A stretch of 64,000 nucleotides of DNA from Zopfochytrium polystomum (Eukaryota > Chytridiomycota > Chytridiomycetes > Chytridiales > Chytridiaceae), in assembly GCA_025765615.1 (NCBI GenBank), contig JAIVFJ010000310.1:1-64000 (forward strand). The letters run 5' to 3'. Positions within the stretch are counted from its first letter, which is position 1. Each line of letters begins with the position of its first letter. Made by a program: the position numbers and the translations under genes. Shown piece by piece: positions 6,908 through 15,511 of this stretch. The notes beneath the pieces were generated by a model. The model was not told the origin of the DNA and did not search any database. It was given only the letters and a program-made list of their open reading frames with translations.

Positions 6908-9396
6908 GTTTCATCACCACCACCAGCACCACAAACACCTCAGATTCCAAGCCCCACCAACTCACCATGGATGTCAAGATTCAACTCTCACCCAAGTCAA
7001 CCATCACAACCAAGGCCCTTATAGACTCTGGATCATCCTGCAACATCATTGATGCCACCCTTGCCAAGTCTTGTGCCATTCCTACGATCAAGAAATCCAC
7101 ACCCCTCAAGGTCCACTTTGCCAATCATGCTCTGTTCAAGGAAATCAGCCATGAAACCAAGCTAAACCTCCACATCCAAGACTTTCCACCATCCATGGTC
7201 AATCTGGAAGTATTGGATCTTGGCTCACCCACATTCTCTGTCATCCTGGGATTACCATGGCTGCAAGCCCAGAACCCTGCCATTGATTGGGTCACTGGTC
7301 AAGTCCAACCTCCACCAATCGGAACAGTCACCCAAAACTCAAGTCAAGCCCCCAAGTCTCATGCTCTCAAGCCCTTGATTCAAGATTCACAGCCAGCCAA
7401 GACTCCAGTTCCACAGTTCACAGTTCACAGTCAAGATTCAAGTAGAGCTCATAGAGCTCACAGTCATGGCCATGACTCTTGTTCACAGAACCCACAGTCA
7501 AAGATTCAAGTACCACAGTTCACAGTCCACATTCAAGATTCAAGTTCCACAGCTCACAGTCTTTGCCAAGAACAGAACTCTCAGTCAAAGATTCAAGAAT
7601 CACAGTTCCCAGTCAAGAATTCAAGCCCCACTGCTGAGGAGCACGACAACCTGGACCCATCAGACCTTTTGCTGGCATCCAAGCTACCAAAAGAATATCT
7701 CCCTTATGCTGATGTGTTTTCCAAGACCAAGGCAGACCTGCTACCAGCTCAGAGGCCTTATGACTGTGAAATCCCACTCAAGGATGAAACTTGCAGCCCA
7801 CCTTTCAAGCCACTGTACCACCTCTCTCCACCAGAAGCCAAGGCCCTCCAAGAATACATTGAAGAAATGCTGAACAAGGGATTCATCCAACCTTCCAAGT
7901 CACCAGCTGGAGCTCCCATCTTTTTTGTCAAGAAGAAGGATGGGGGACTGAGACCCTGTGTGGACTACAGAGATCTCAATGAGATGACAGTCAAGAACCG
8001 CTATCCACTGCCTCTCATCTCTGAATTACTGGACAAACTGAGCCATGCAAGGATATTTTCCAAGATTGACCTCAGAGGTGCCTACAATTTGGTCAGAATT
8101 AAGCCCCAGGATCAATGGAAGACTGCCTTCAGATGCAAATACGGTCACTTTGAGTACTTGGTCATGCCCTTTGGACTTACCAATGCTCCAGCTATTTTCC
8201 AAGGCATGATGAATGACATCTTCAGGGATATTCTGGACCTTTTTGTCATTGTCTACCTGGATGATATCCTGGTATTTTCATCTGACACTGCAAGCCATAT
8301 GGGACATGTCAAGACTGTCTTGGAGAGACTCAGACAGCATCACCTCTATGCAAAGCTGGAGAAGTGTGAATTCCACAAGACCTCCATTGAGTTTTTGGGG
8401 TTCATTGTGTCTGACAAAGGGATCTCCATGGCACCAGACAAGATCCAAACTATTCTTGAATGGAAGGCTCCAAATTCCATCAAGGATGTTCAAAGCTTCC
8501 TTGGATTTTGCAACTTCTACAGAACCTTCATTGCCAACTATTCTGCCATAGCCAAGCCTCTCACTGATCTCACCAAGAAGACCACCAAGTTTGAATGGAC
8601 CCCAGCAGCAGAGCAAGCCTGGCTAGCTCTTAAGACAGCAACCACAAGTGCACCACTCCTTAAGCATGTGGATCCCTTGCTTCCCTTCACCTTGGAAACT
8701 GATGCCTCAGACTATGCCCTTGGCGCTGTTCTGTCCCAGCCAAGCTCTCAGGACCCCTCTGCTCCTCTGCATCCAGTGGCATATTACTCAAGGAAGCTGA
8801 ACAGTGCTGAGTGTAACTACACAGTCCATGACAAGGAGTTGCTTGCAATTGTGGAAGCATTCAAATTCTGGAGACACTACTTGGCTGGTTCTAAAAACAT
8901 CTCTGTCTATTCGGATCACAAGAACCTCACCTTCTTCAGGGCAAGGAGGTTGCTCAAGCAGAGGCATGCCAGGTGGGCTGAACTGCTCTCTGAGTATGAC
9001 TTTAAGCTGTGCTATTCTCCTGGCCACCTTAACACTGTGGCTGATGCCCTGTCAAGAAGAACAGACCTTGCACCTGAAGGGGGAGATGGTTTCACCCCAC
9101 CATCCAAGACACACCTTTCATTGCTTCCTGACAGTGTGTGGGCCCATGCTATTTCCAAGGACCCCAAGCCTCACAAGATTCAAATCAGCCAAGAAGAGGA
9201 ATTTGAGGTTGAACAAATCTTGGATGCCAAGTGGTTTGGAAGAACACTCAAGTTCCTTGTTAAGTGGAAAGGTTACTCAGATGCTGACAACACCTGGGAG
9301 CCTGAGTCAAACCTCACTCACTGCCAAGACCTTCTGCTCGAGTTCAAGACCAGGTACCCCACCAAGTTGCAGAAGAGGCCTAAAAGGGGGAGATGA
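6850..9396 (+). CDS. pol: Pol polyprotein (PR-RT-RNase H-chromodomain, no integrase)
   Basis: 848 aa after the -1 shift. Aspartic protease: ALIDSGSSCNIID, catalytic Asp at 7024. A Ser/Gln-rich linker with short repeats (7320-7620) follows. RT: YPLPLI, then YLDD at 8254-8265. RNase [14 protein letters not shown] with Asp at 8701, [18 protein letters not shown], then [13 protein letters not shown]. At 9193-9201 the frame passes without a stop into a chromodomain (FLVKWKGYSDADNTWEPE), skipping the HHCC and DDE integrase seen in copy 1. The stop TGA directly abuts the 3' LTR. The chromodomain normally tethers integrase to marked nucleosomes; here it is fused behind RNase H. All polymerase residues look intact, so RT could function while integration would need help in trans. 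Confidence 0.93.
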   Translation, partial: LPGPGSLRGNSLDPPPSCPCFITTTSTTNTSDSKPHQLTMDVKIQLSPKSTITTKALIDSGSSCNIIDATLAKSCAIPTIKKSTPLKVHFANHALFKEISHETKLNLHIQDFPPSMVNLEVLDLGSPTFSVILGLPWLQAQNPAIDWVTGQVQPPPIGTVTQNSSQAPKSHALKPLIQDSQPAKTPVPQFTVHSQDSSRAHRAHSHGHDSCSQNPQSKIQVPQFTVHIQDSSSTAHSLCQEQNSQSKIQESQFPVKNSSPTAEEHDNLDPSDLLLASKLPKEYLPYADVFSKTKADLLPAQRPYDCEIPLKDETCSPPFKPLYHLSPPEAKALQEYIEEMLNKGFIQPSKSPAGAPIFFVKKKDGGLRPCVDYRDLNEMTVKNRYPLPLISELLDKLSHARIFSKIDLRGAYNLVRIKPQDQWKTAFRCKYGHFEYLVMPFGLTNAPAIFQGMMNDIFRDILDLFVIVYLDDILVFSSDTASHMGHVKTVLERLRQHHLYAKLEKCEFHKTSIEFLGFIVSDKGISMAPDKIQTILEWKAPNSIKDVQSFLGFCNFYRTFIANYSAIAKPLTDLTKKTTKFEWTPAAEQAWLALKTATTSAPLLKHVDPLLPFTLETDASDYALGAVLSQPSSQDPSAPLHPVAYYSRKLNSAECNYTVHDKELLAIVEAFKFWRHYLAGSKNISVYSDHKNLTFFRARRLLKQRHARWAELLSEYDFKLCYSPGHLNTVADALSRRTDLAPEGGDGFTPPSKTHLSLLPDSVWAHAISKDPKPHKIQISQEEEFEVEQILDAKWFGRTLKFLVKWKGYSDADNTWEPESNLTHCQDLLLEFKTRYPTKLQKRPKRGR
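9382..9393 (+). promoter_or_regulatory. Polypurine tract
   Basis: AAAAGGGGGAGA followed by TGA and then the 3' LTR at 9397. This is the expected place and composition for the plus-strand primer, and it is identical in copy 1 (ending before 2813). Confidence 0.85.
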
Positions 9397-9749
9397 TGTT
9401 ATGAATCACCCTCTGGAAACCTCTGGAACCTTCTAGAACATTCCTTCATGGAACCTTCTGGAACCTTCTGGAACCTTCTAGAACATTCCTTCATGGAACC
9501 TTGTGGAACCTTCTGGAACCTTCTTTGCTTTCCTGACTTGTCTTGTTGTCATTGGTATCATTGGTATCATTGCATTACTAATTGCTCTTTCTGGAACTTT
9601 CTTGGAGTCTTGACAAGGAACACTCTCAAAATGTATAAAAGGGGGATGGGGGACCTGTCCCATCCCTCAAGTGAATTATTGTTTCCAATACAATCATCAC
9701 TCCTCTCAGTTCCTTGTCTGCCTTGTCCTGTCCTGCCCTGTTCCTGACA
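9397..9749 (+). repeat. 3' LTR of chromovirus copy 2
   Basis: 353 bp, read as identical to 5555-5907, and followed by the AGTGT target duplication. Confidence 0.96.
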
Positions 9750-9753
9750 AGTG

Positions 9754-10156
9754 TGTAAACAGTCTACTCTGAGTGAGTAAGTGGAAAGAGTGAATGAAGT
9801 GGAGATGTGTGTTTGTGGGTGGTCCTTCTCCCCACTTGGAGAGAAAGAGAAAAAACTCTGTTATGAATTATTGATACATAATGATGTTATGTATGCTGTA
9901 ATAGTTGCTAGGCAAGACAGGGTAAAACCTCTCCTATATTATCTGCTTGAGCAGAGGAGGAGGAAAACTGTTTACACCAGGTTTCCGTTCCACTTAAAAC
10001 TCAGAGTATTTGTCAACAGTGCAAGACAGCACCCAGGTCTGCATTGGCAGTGGCTTGCTCTCCCCATGGACATTGCGTAGAACAATAACTGACAGTCACA
10101 CTAGGTTCAGGTCTGTCTTGTGCCTCTTGCTGCTAACCAGTCAGTTTCGCCTAACA
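9754..10156 (+). repeat. Left ~405-bp direct repeat (LTR-like)
   Basis: TG...CA bounded. Its first base is the last base of the chromovirus target duplication, so the chromovirus inserted exactly at this repeat's 5' edge. ORFs inside look random. Confidence 0.8.
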
Positions 10157-10178
10157 TCTCCGGGGTCAGTCTGACCTG

Positions 10179-10250
10179 TCCCAGTTCGTATAGGGGCTAG
10201 AATCACCCCCTGAAACAGGGCAGACCCAGGTTCGATTCCCGGACTGGGAG
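10179..10250 (+). tRNA. tRNA-like, glutamate-type scaffold with GAA anticodon
   Basis: 72 nt; acceptor TCCCAGT/ACTGGGA is perfect, discriminator G. Overall form and ends resemble eukaryotic tRNA-Glu, but the anticodon loop reads CTGAAAC (GAA, Phe). The anticodon stem has two mismatches, and the T-stem (CCAGG/CCCGG) has one A-C. Probably a pseudo-tRNA retained inside the repeat element. Confidence 0.5.
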
Positions 10251-10661
10251 CAGCAGCTGCTGCAGGACGCAGACTCATGTATGCTGGACACTCGCTGGGG
10301 CAGCGTGGAATAAAGCATCTGCCAATCATCTCAGTTTCCTGTAATGGCCCTGCCCTGCACCTGTTTGAGCAAACCCGACCAAAGTCACAGAATGCCAACA
10401 TGAACTGACATATTTGAGGAGGTTCAAAGGACTGCAGTAGGTTGCACCCAATGAGTGGAGACCCAACTGCAATACCTGCAATGGCCAACAACACTCAGCT
10501 CACAGTTTGCCTTTTGAAAAAAGAGCCAAATTTATACAAACTTGCAAACTAGGGATGAAGCGTGTGCAACTACTGGGATTCACAAGCAGTAGCACAACAT
10601 GTGCAGCAAGACCAAAGTGCAGTTGCCAGAGTAGACCAGAAGCAGTTGGCTGCATGTCCAT

Positions 10662-10744
10662 GGGCAGATGGCCAAGTCAGCCTAAGGCACCAGATTACAG
10701 CTCTGGTCTCCCCAGAGGCGTGGGTTTGCATCCCACTCTGCTCA
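10662..10744 (+). tRNA. tRNA-like, leucine-type (class II) scaffold with ACA anticodon
   Basis: 83 nt, well paired throughout. Acceptor GGGCAGA/TCTGCTC has one wobble. D-stem is GCC/GGC, the anticodon arm CCAGA-TTACAGC-TCTGG is perfect, the variable arm TCT/AGA is long, and the T-arm is GTGGG-TTTGCAT-CCCAC. The body is that of tRNA-Leu, but loop geometry gives anticodon ACA (Cys codon UGU). The B box GGTTTGCATCC departs from the consensus. Stem integrity suggests selection or youth despite the odd anticodon. Confidence 0.6.
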
Positions 10745-11605
10745 ATTGCACAATGCACATTTAGCCGAGCAGCTGCATTGCCACCAATAAGTAGTACTGG
10801 CCTCTCCCACTTGAGGAATCTCTGACTGTTGGATTTTGCTGTAAACCCCCCTCTGCCAGACACTTAGCTAGATTTGATTAAAGCATATCATGCACTGATG
10901 CACCCTTCCCATGGTTCCCAGTCTATGCCATCATCTCAAAACCAGGATATTAGAGAACTGCTGCCAAGGCGGGAAGCCGCATGCGAGATGCCATGGGTTC
11001 GGGCCCCTGTTGGAGTAGCGTGTGATTATGTCTCCCAGCAACTCCAGCTAGAATTCTTTGGGGCGGATTGTCTATGGGTGGTGCTGCTGTGGAGATGGAG
11101 GTTGGTCACCACTGCAGGTGGTGGTGATGGGAGGTTGAGCTTGGCTCCTGTCAGTCTTGTGGTTGTCTTTATACAAACTGTTACAAGAACCATCAAAGTG
11201 CTGCAAGTCATCCTTGCACAAGGTGCCCCTGTGCCCACAGTGTCAGGTCAAAGCTCCTGCTCACTGCTCGCCTCAAAAGACCCAAAAGCTTACACCACCT
11301 GAACCTCTCCCGAATCTGTGCCTCCCAGGTACTGTGACTCAGAGATGTCTCCCAGGCAGTGCCACTGCCTCCCAATTAAAAGGGGACAGCTGGGCAACCC
11401 TCAGCAGTTAAGCAAGTTGGAAACAGCGCACCCACACATGAAAAAACAAGCACATTGACTGTCCGTCTCAATCCCCAACAGCAGCAGCACACCTTAGCAA
11501 CACCAGGTCAGGAACCACTGACATCACAGTCATTGATCCGCAACATTGACACCACTCACACAACACATCACTTGCGACATAATCGCCAGCAACCACAACA
11601 CTTGA

Positions 11606-12018
11606 TGTAAACAGTCTACTTTGAGTGAGTGAGTGGAAGGAGTGAATGAAGTGGAGATGTGTGTTTGTGGGTGGTCCTTCTCCCCAACTTGGAGAGGAAG
11701 AGAAAAGAACTCTGTTATGAATAATTTATACATTATGATGATTTGCACGCTATAATAGTTGCTAGGCAAGCATGACTGGAACAGGGTAAAAACCTCTCCT
11801 ACATGCTCTGCTTGAGCAGAGGAGAAGGAAAACTGTTTACACTAGGTTTCCGTTCCACTTAATACTTCTAGTATTTGTCAACAGCACAAGCCAACGCCCA
11901 GGCTGCATTGGCAGCGACTTGCTCTCCCATGGGCATCGTGAGAACAATAACTGACAGTCACATTAGGTTTGGGTCCGTCTTGTGCCTCTTGCTGCTAACC
12001 AGTCAGTTCCGCCTAACA
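11606..12018 (+). repeat. Right ~410-bp direct repeat (LTR-like)
   Basis: The partner of 9754-10156, same termini. Differs by scattered substitutions and small indels, so it is much older than the chromovirus insertion. Confidence 0.8.
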
Positions 12019-12108
12019 GCAGTTGTCCTTTTCTTCAGCAGACTTCCAAAGCAGCACAACGAATGCAAATTGCAACAGTGTATGGCTACCGCTCATGTCC
12101 TAAATGCT

Positions 12109-12242
12109 TTTTTTTTTTCAATTGTTCCAGCCCCGAAGGGGCTGGCAGGAAGAGAAAGAGCCATCAATGGTGAACCGTAATAGACTATGTCCAGGTATCA
12201 CCTCAGCAAACCCAACCCATGCGCCACAGACTTACAGGGTCT
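12109..12242 (-). mobile_element. 5'-truncated LINE 3' end
   Basis: A poly-T (tail of a minus-strand element) is followed by a near-perfect hairpin CCAGCCCC-GAA-GGGGCTGG. The next ~110 bp match 31208-31335, the 3' end of the LINE at 31-36 kb, through ACTTACAGGGTC. Only the 3' terminus is present. Confidence 0.8.
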
Positions 12243-12689
12243 GCGAGAAAGGCCCTCCCCACTGCCCGCAGATGGCCGGTCGCTGGAACTTCTGTCCCGC
12301 ATGTTACAAGTGCGGGTTTTACAGTCAACGCTGCACTGATATTATTCGCGGCCACTCTGGTCGCACTCAGGGTGCCCAACCGCCTACCACTCCTCGCACC
12401 CGCGACATGCATGGTTCCTCCCGTCAAGTGGCCGGAGCTGCGCACGGCGCTCGTTTCAATGCCCTGCAGGATGGTGTTGCTGCACTGCTATCAAGGTACT
12501 GGGATAAATTTCAAGACGGTTGACGGTACTCCCCTGGAAGGTTCTGGAGCTTTGGGGCACACACTTACTATCCAAGGAGCAGAAAGTTCTGTCTTGATGG
12601 CGTCGAATATGTCACCAGTGTTAGCCTCAACGGTCTCTGGACGCGCCCACTCCCACGACTCACCAACCACCTCCTCCTCCGCCTGATCA
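12243..12689 (+). other. Unassigned; small Cys-rich ORF 12272-12523
   Basis: An ATG at 12272 opens an 83-aa frame that begins with a cysteine cluster (FCPACYKCGFYSQRC) resembling a small zinc-binding module. The rest has no recognisable family. It may be a gene remnant beside the LINE fragment; no splice or promoter support was found. Confidence 0.3.
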
Positions 12690-13541
12690 TGCCAACGAAA
12701 ACGTCCTACAGCGGCGACAGCCGCTTCGGCCCGCTCGATCCGCCGCTGCGCAGCATCGAGTTCGAAGAGGAGGCCGGTGTTTGCATCCTCGGTGATCCGG
12801 TGGGGCTGGCGGTGCAGGCCGGCGCCCAGCTTTGACGGCAGCGTCGACAACCACGAGGAAAGGTGGGCGATTTCATTAAGTACAGGATGAAGAGGAATGA
12901 GGAGAGAGAGAGGTGCGGGAGAAAGGTGAGGAAGGGACAGGCGCTGGGGAAATGGGGCAGATCAGGCGCTGTCACTAACCCACCCGCCGAGAGGTGCCGC
13001 CGCAGTCGACGAAGACGCCGATCCCGACCGCCAGTCGGTGCACACGCCGTGGCGGGACTGCGTGCACCGCATGTGCGACAGCGTGTTTCTCGACATCTCC
13101 GGTTTTTCTGGAACGTGAACCCACACTCCCGATTTGCTGTGACGGCATGTGCAAAGTCGACAACGGCTTGACGGCTGGCGTCGCCGATCGCGGCTCGTGC
13201 GACGACGACGCCGTCATGCCCGCAGGCGCCTTTGTGGAGCACACGTGGACGACAAACGCAATCCTAGTGCCGGTGTACGTGGCGGAGGGTCACGCCGTGG
13301 AGTTCAAGGACCTGGGTGGGAGCGGCGAAGTAGAGGAAGAGGTGGACTATGCCTCGTCGGAGAAGGTGGCGTTTTACTTTCGTCGAGATGTTCTGTTTGG
13401 TGTGACGGGGTGTGCGCCCACAAGGACGACAGCTCCGCCGCTGTTCATAAATCAGGAGACGTGTGTGCCCACTTTGCGATCGGCCCACTCATATTCAAAG
13501 AAGGAGACGACGAGGAGGAAGAATCCGAAGAGGAGGAATAA
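12690..13541 (+). pseudogene. Degenerate tandem copy of the 13693-14633 gene
   Basis: Aligns along its length with the downstream gene: matching start (ATGCC...SRFGPLDPPLRS), matching intron (donor GTGAGG near 12926, acceptor CCGCAG before VDEDADPDRQ), the FVEH.WTTNAI.VPVYVAEGH block and the acidic tail. At least three frame breaks are visible: around 12770-12780 a five-base difference, another near 12860, and one near 13410. A ~60-bp block corresponding to GYIDIPYPPVTPELF is missing. The local duplicate is dead or badly assembled. Function unknown. Confidence 0.75.
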
Positions 13542-13692
13542 TTTTGACGGCGGATCATCTAATAAACCCCTTACACGATCGGTTAACATTTCAAACTGTC
13601 TCGGTGTCTTCAAGTCTTCCCTCCTTCCCGCAGTCACGCCCCCGCGCCCCAGTTCGACGCCCGTGCTCACACACCCCCACCTTGCCCCGATC

Positions 13693-14633
13693 ATGCCGAT
13701 GGGAACCATCCACAGCGGCGGCGGCCGCTTCGGCCCGCTCGATCCGTCGCTGCGCAGCGTCTGGTTCGACGACGAGCCGGCCGTCCGGTTTGTCGCCTCG
13801 GCGATCCGGCGGGGCTGGCGGTGCAAGCCGGCGCCCGAGTTCGACGGCAGCGCCGACAACCACTCGGAAAAGATCCGGGCTTTTATAAAGCACCGGCAGC
13901 AGAGGAACAAGGAGAGGGCGGCGCTGGAGCAAGGTGAGAGAGGCTTCCAGATCATGGTGCAGACACTAACTCGGCTCCCCGCATCCGCCCGATCGCCACG
14001 ACGACAGAGACGGGCGCCCCCGTGGTCGACGAGGACGCCGATCCCGACCGCCAGACGGTGCACACGCCGTGGCGGGACTGCGTGTACCGCATGTGCAACA
14101 GCGTGTTCCTTGACATCTCCAATTTTCTGTGGGCCGTGAACCCGGTGTGCGGCTACATCGACATACCGTACCCGCCGGTCACTCCCGAGTTGTTCTGCCT
14201 TCGCTTTGGGGACGGCATGAGCGAATCCCACAGCGGCTTGGCGGCTGGCGCCGCCACTGATGGCGACGCGAGCGCTGACGACGCTGGCAGGGCCGCCGTC
14301 GCCTTTGTCGAGCACATGTGGATGACGAACGCAATCGTGGTCCCCGTGTACGTTGCGGAGGGCCACGTCGTGGAGTTCAAGGACATGGATGGTGCCGGCG
14401 ATGTCATGGGAGAGGTGGACTTGGGCTCGAAGGAAAACGAGGCACTTTATCTGCGGCGAGATATTCCGTTTGCTGTGACGGTGGTGCGCGCCAAAAAGGA
14501 CGAAGGTTCCGCCGCTGTGCATAAAGCGGGAGACGTGTGTGCTCTGTTTGCGATCGGCCCACTCATCTTCAGAGAGGGAGACGACGAAGAGGAAGCATCC
14601 AAGGAAGGCGACGAAGAGGAAGAAGGATCTTGA
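13693..14633 (+). CDS. Uncharacterised protein with acidic C-terminal tail (two exons)
   Basis: Exons 13693-13933 and 14008-14633 (74-nt intron, GTGAGA...ACAG, branch-like CTAAC at ~13965) give 288 aa. Exon 1 is basic and ends in a KHRQQRNKER helix. Exon 2 has a conserved-looking core (TPWRDCVYRMCNSVFLDI, IDIPYPPVTPELF, FVEHMWMTNAIVVPVYVAEG, FAIGPLIF) and an Asp/Glu-rich tail (GDDEEEASKEGDEEEEGS). No signal peptide or membrane segment. I do not recognise the family; acidic tails of this sort occur in histone-binding and nucleolar proteins, but that is only a hint. The upstream paralogue shares the intron position, so the pair arose by tandem duplication. Confidence 0.75.
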
Positions 14634-15511
14634 GGGCGGATCGTCTTAATAAATCTCAAATCCGACGTATTTACATTTTAGACCATTCCGAACCAATAAC
14701 GCGTTCATCGCAGAAGGAAACAATCTTCAGGCAGCATGAGAAGCGCAAGAATTCCGTCTCTGGGGATTGATCACGCTCTCCCAGATGAGCCAAGACGGCA
14801 CGCGAAAGCATTTAATCCTGACATAATTAATTAGTACAGAAAAAAACTGCGCCAATCTATTCGATCAACGAATTGTCATGGTGAGTTGTACCGACGCAAA
14901 CTAATATCACGCGTAACCGCTGTCAATGGTTCTTCGGCAGCCTCGAGTGATTCTCCAATAGACGTTGTTTTCGCCTGAAGCAACCTGGGTTATAAGCAAC
15001 CTGGCTTCGTTTGATCAGGCAGTCCGGGGGGGAGGTAGTCGGCCCGCGCGCCGGGGGAGGGCCTTGCACCGGGCGTTCAGATACTTCCGGCGATGCGTCG
15101 CAAAGCAGATGGGGGGATATCACGTTTGTCATTTTGTGTCAGCCTGTCATAAAAGCCAAACCAAAGGAGAGACAAGACCAAACGAAAAAAGAAGAAAAAC
15201 GATGAGAACCAAAAAAAAAAAAAAAAAACAAAAAAAAAGAAGAAAAAACCCGATTCAACAACGCTGACAGTCTCGGAGCCAGCCAGCTGCAGCTGTGCCT
15301 GGTTGTTTGTTCGAAACCACCCCCACCTCAACACGACAAAAAATGGAGAGAAAGAACAGGAACGAAGTTTACGCGGAAACCGCCCACCAACGACGGGGGG
15401 GAGGAAGGGGAGGGGGAAAAAAACCACTTGAAAGAAACAACACGGCCGCAAAAGGTAAAAACAGACCAAGAAAGAAGAAGACGAAGTAAAACAAAAACAC
15501 GATACTACCTT
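14634..15511. other. Intergenic, A-rich
   Basis: No supportable gene. The part 15180-15260 is dominated by A/G-rich simple sequence (long A runs, AAGAAG). It lies between the 3' ends of two convergent genes, so it should hold their terminators. Confidence 0.5.

Larger units (their letters stand above)
5555..9749 (+). mobile_element. Ty3/Gypsy chromovirus, copy 2: young, integrase-deleted
   Basis: A full-length element of 4195 bp bounded by two 353-bp LTRs that I read as identical, with a 5-bp target duplication AGTGT at 5550-5554 and 9750-9754. Internal order: self-priming site, gag, -1 frameshift signal, protease, RT, RNase H, chromodomain, polypurine tract. The integrase is missing. The pol frame runs straight from the RNase H tail into the chromodomain at a GAAGAGGAA motif (9193-9201). 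That motif occurs twice in copy 1 (1497-1505 and 2609-2617) and brackets the lost ~1.1 kb. Identical LTRs imply recent insertion, so integrase came from elsewhere or was lost after insertion. Confidence 0.95.
9754..12018 (+). mobile_element. Noncoding LTR-like element carrying tRNA-like units
   Basis: Two direct repeats of 403 bp (9754-10156) and 413 bp (11606-12018), both TGTAAACAG...CCTAACA, share most bases with small indels. They bound 1449 bp with no convincing ORF. The base run GCAGT follows the right repeat (12019-12023) and, once the inserted chromovirus is removed, also lies one base before the left repeat (5548-5552), as a 5-bp target duplication would. The interior holds two tRNA-like sequences (10179-10250, 10662-10744) and a further degenerate B-box-like patch near 11000. 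No clear polypurine tract precedes the right repeat and no clear primer site follows the left one. It resembles a TRIM-type nonautonomous element; an unrelated repeat pair is the alternative. Confidence 0.65.

Noticed and set aside
10970..11040. Third tRNA-like unit in the noncoding element
   Set aside because: A GGGTTCGGGCC B-box-like patch is present, but acceptor and T-stem do not pair, so it is not called.
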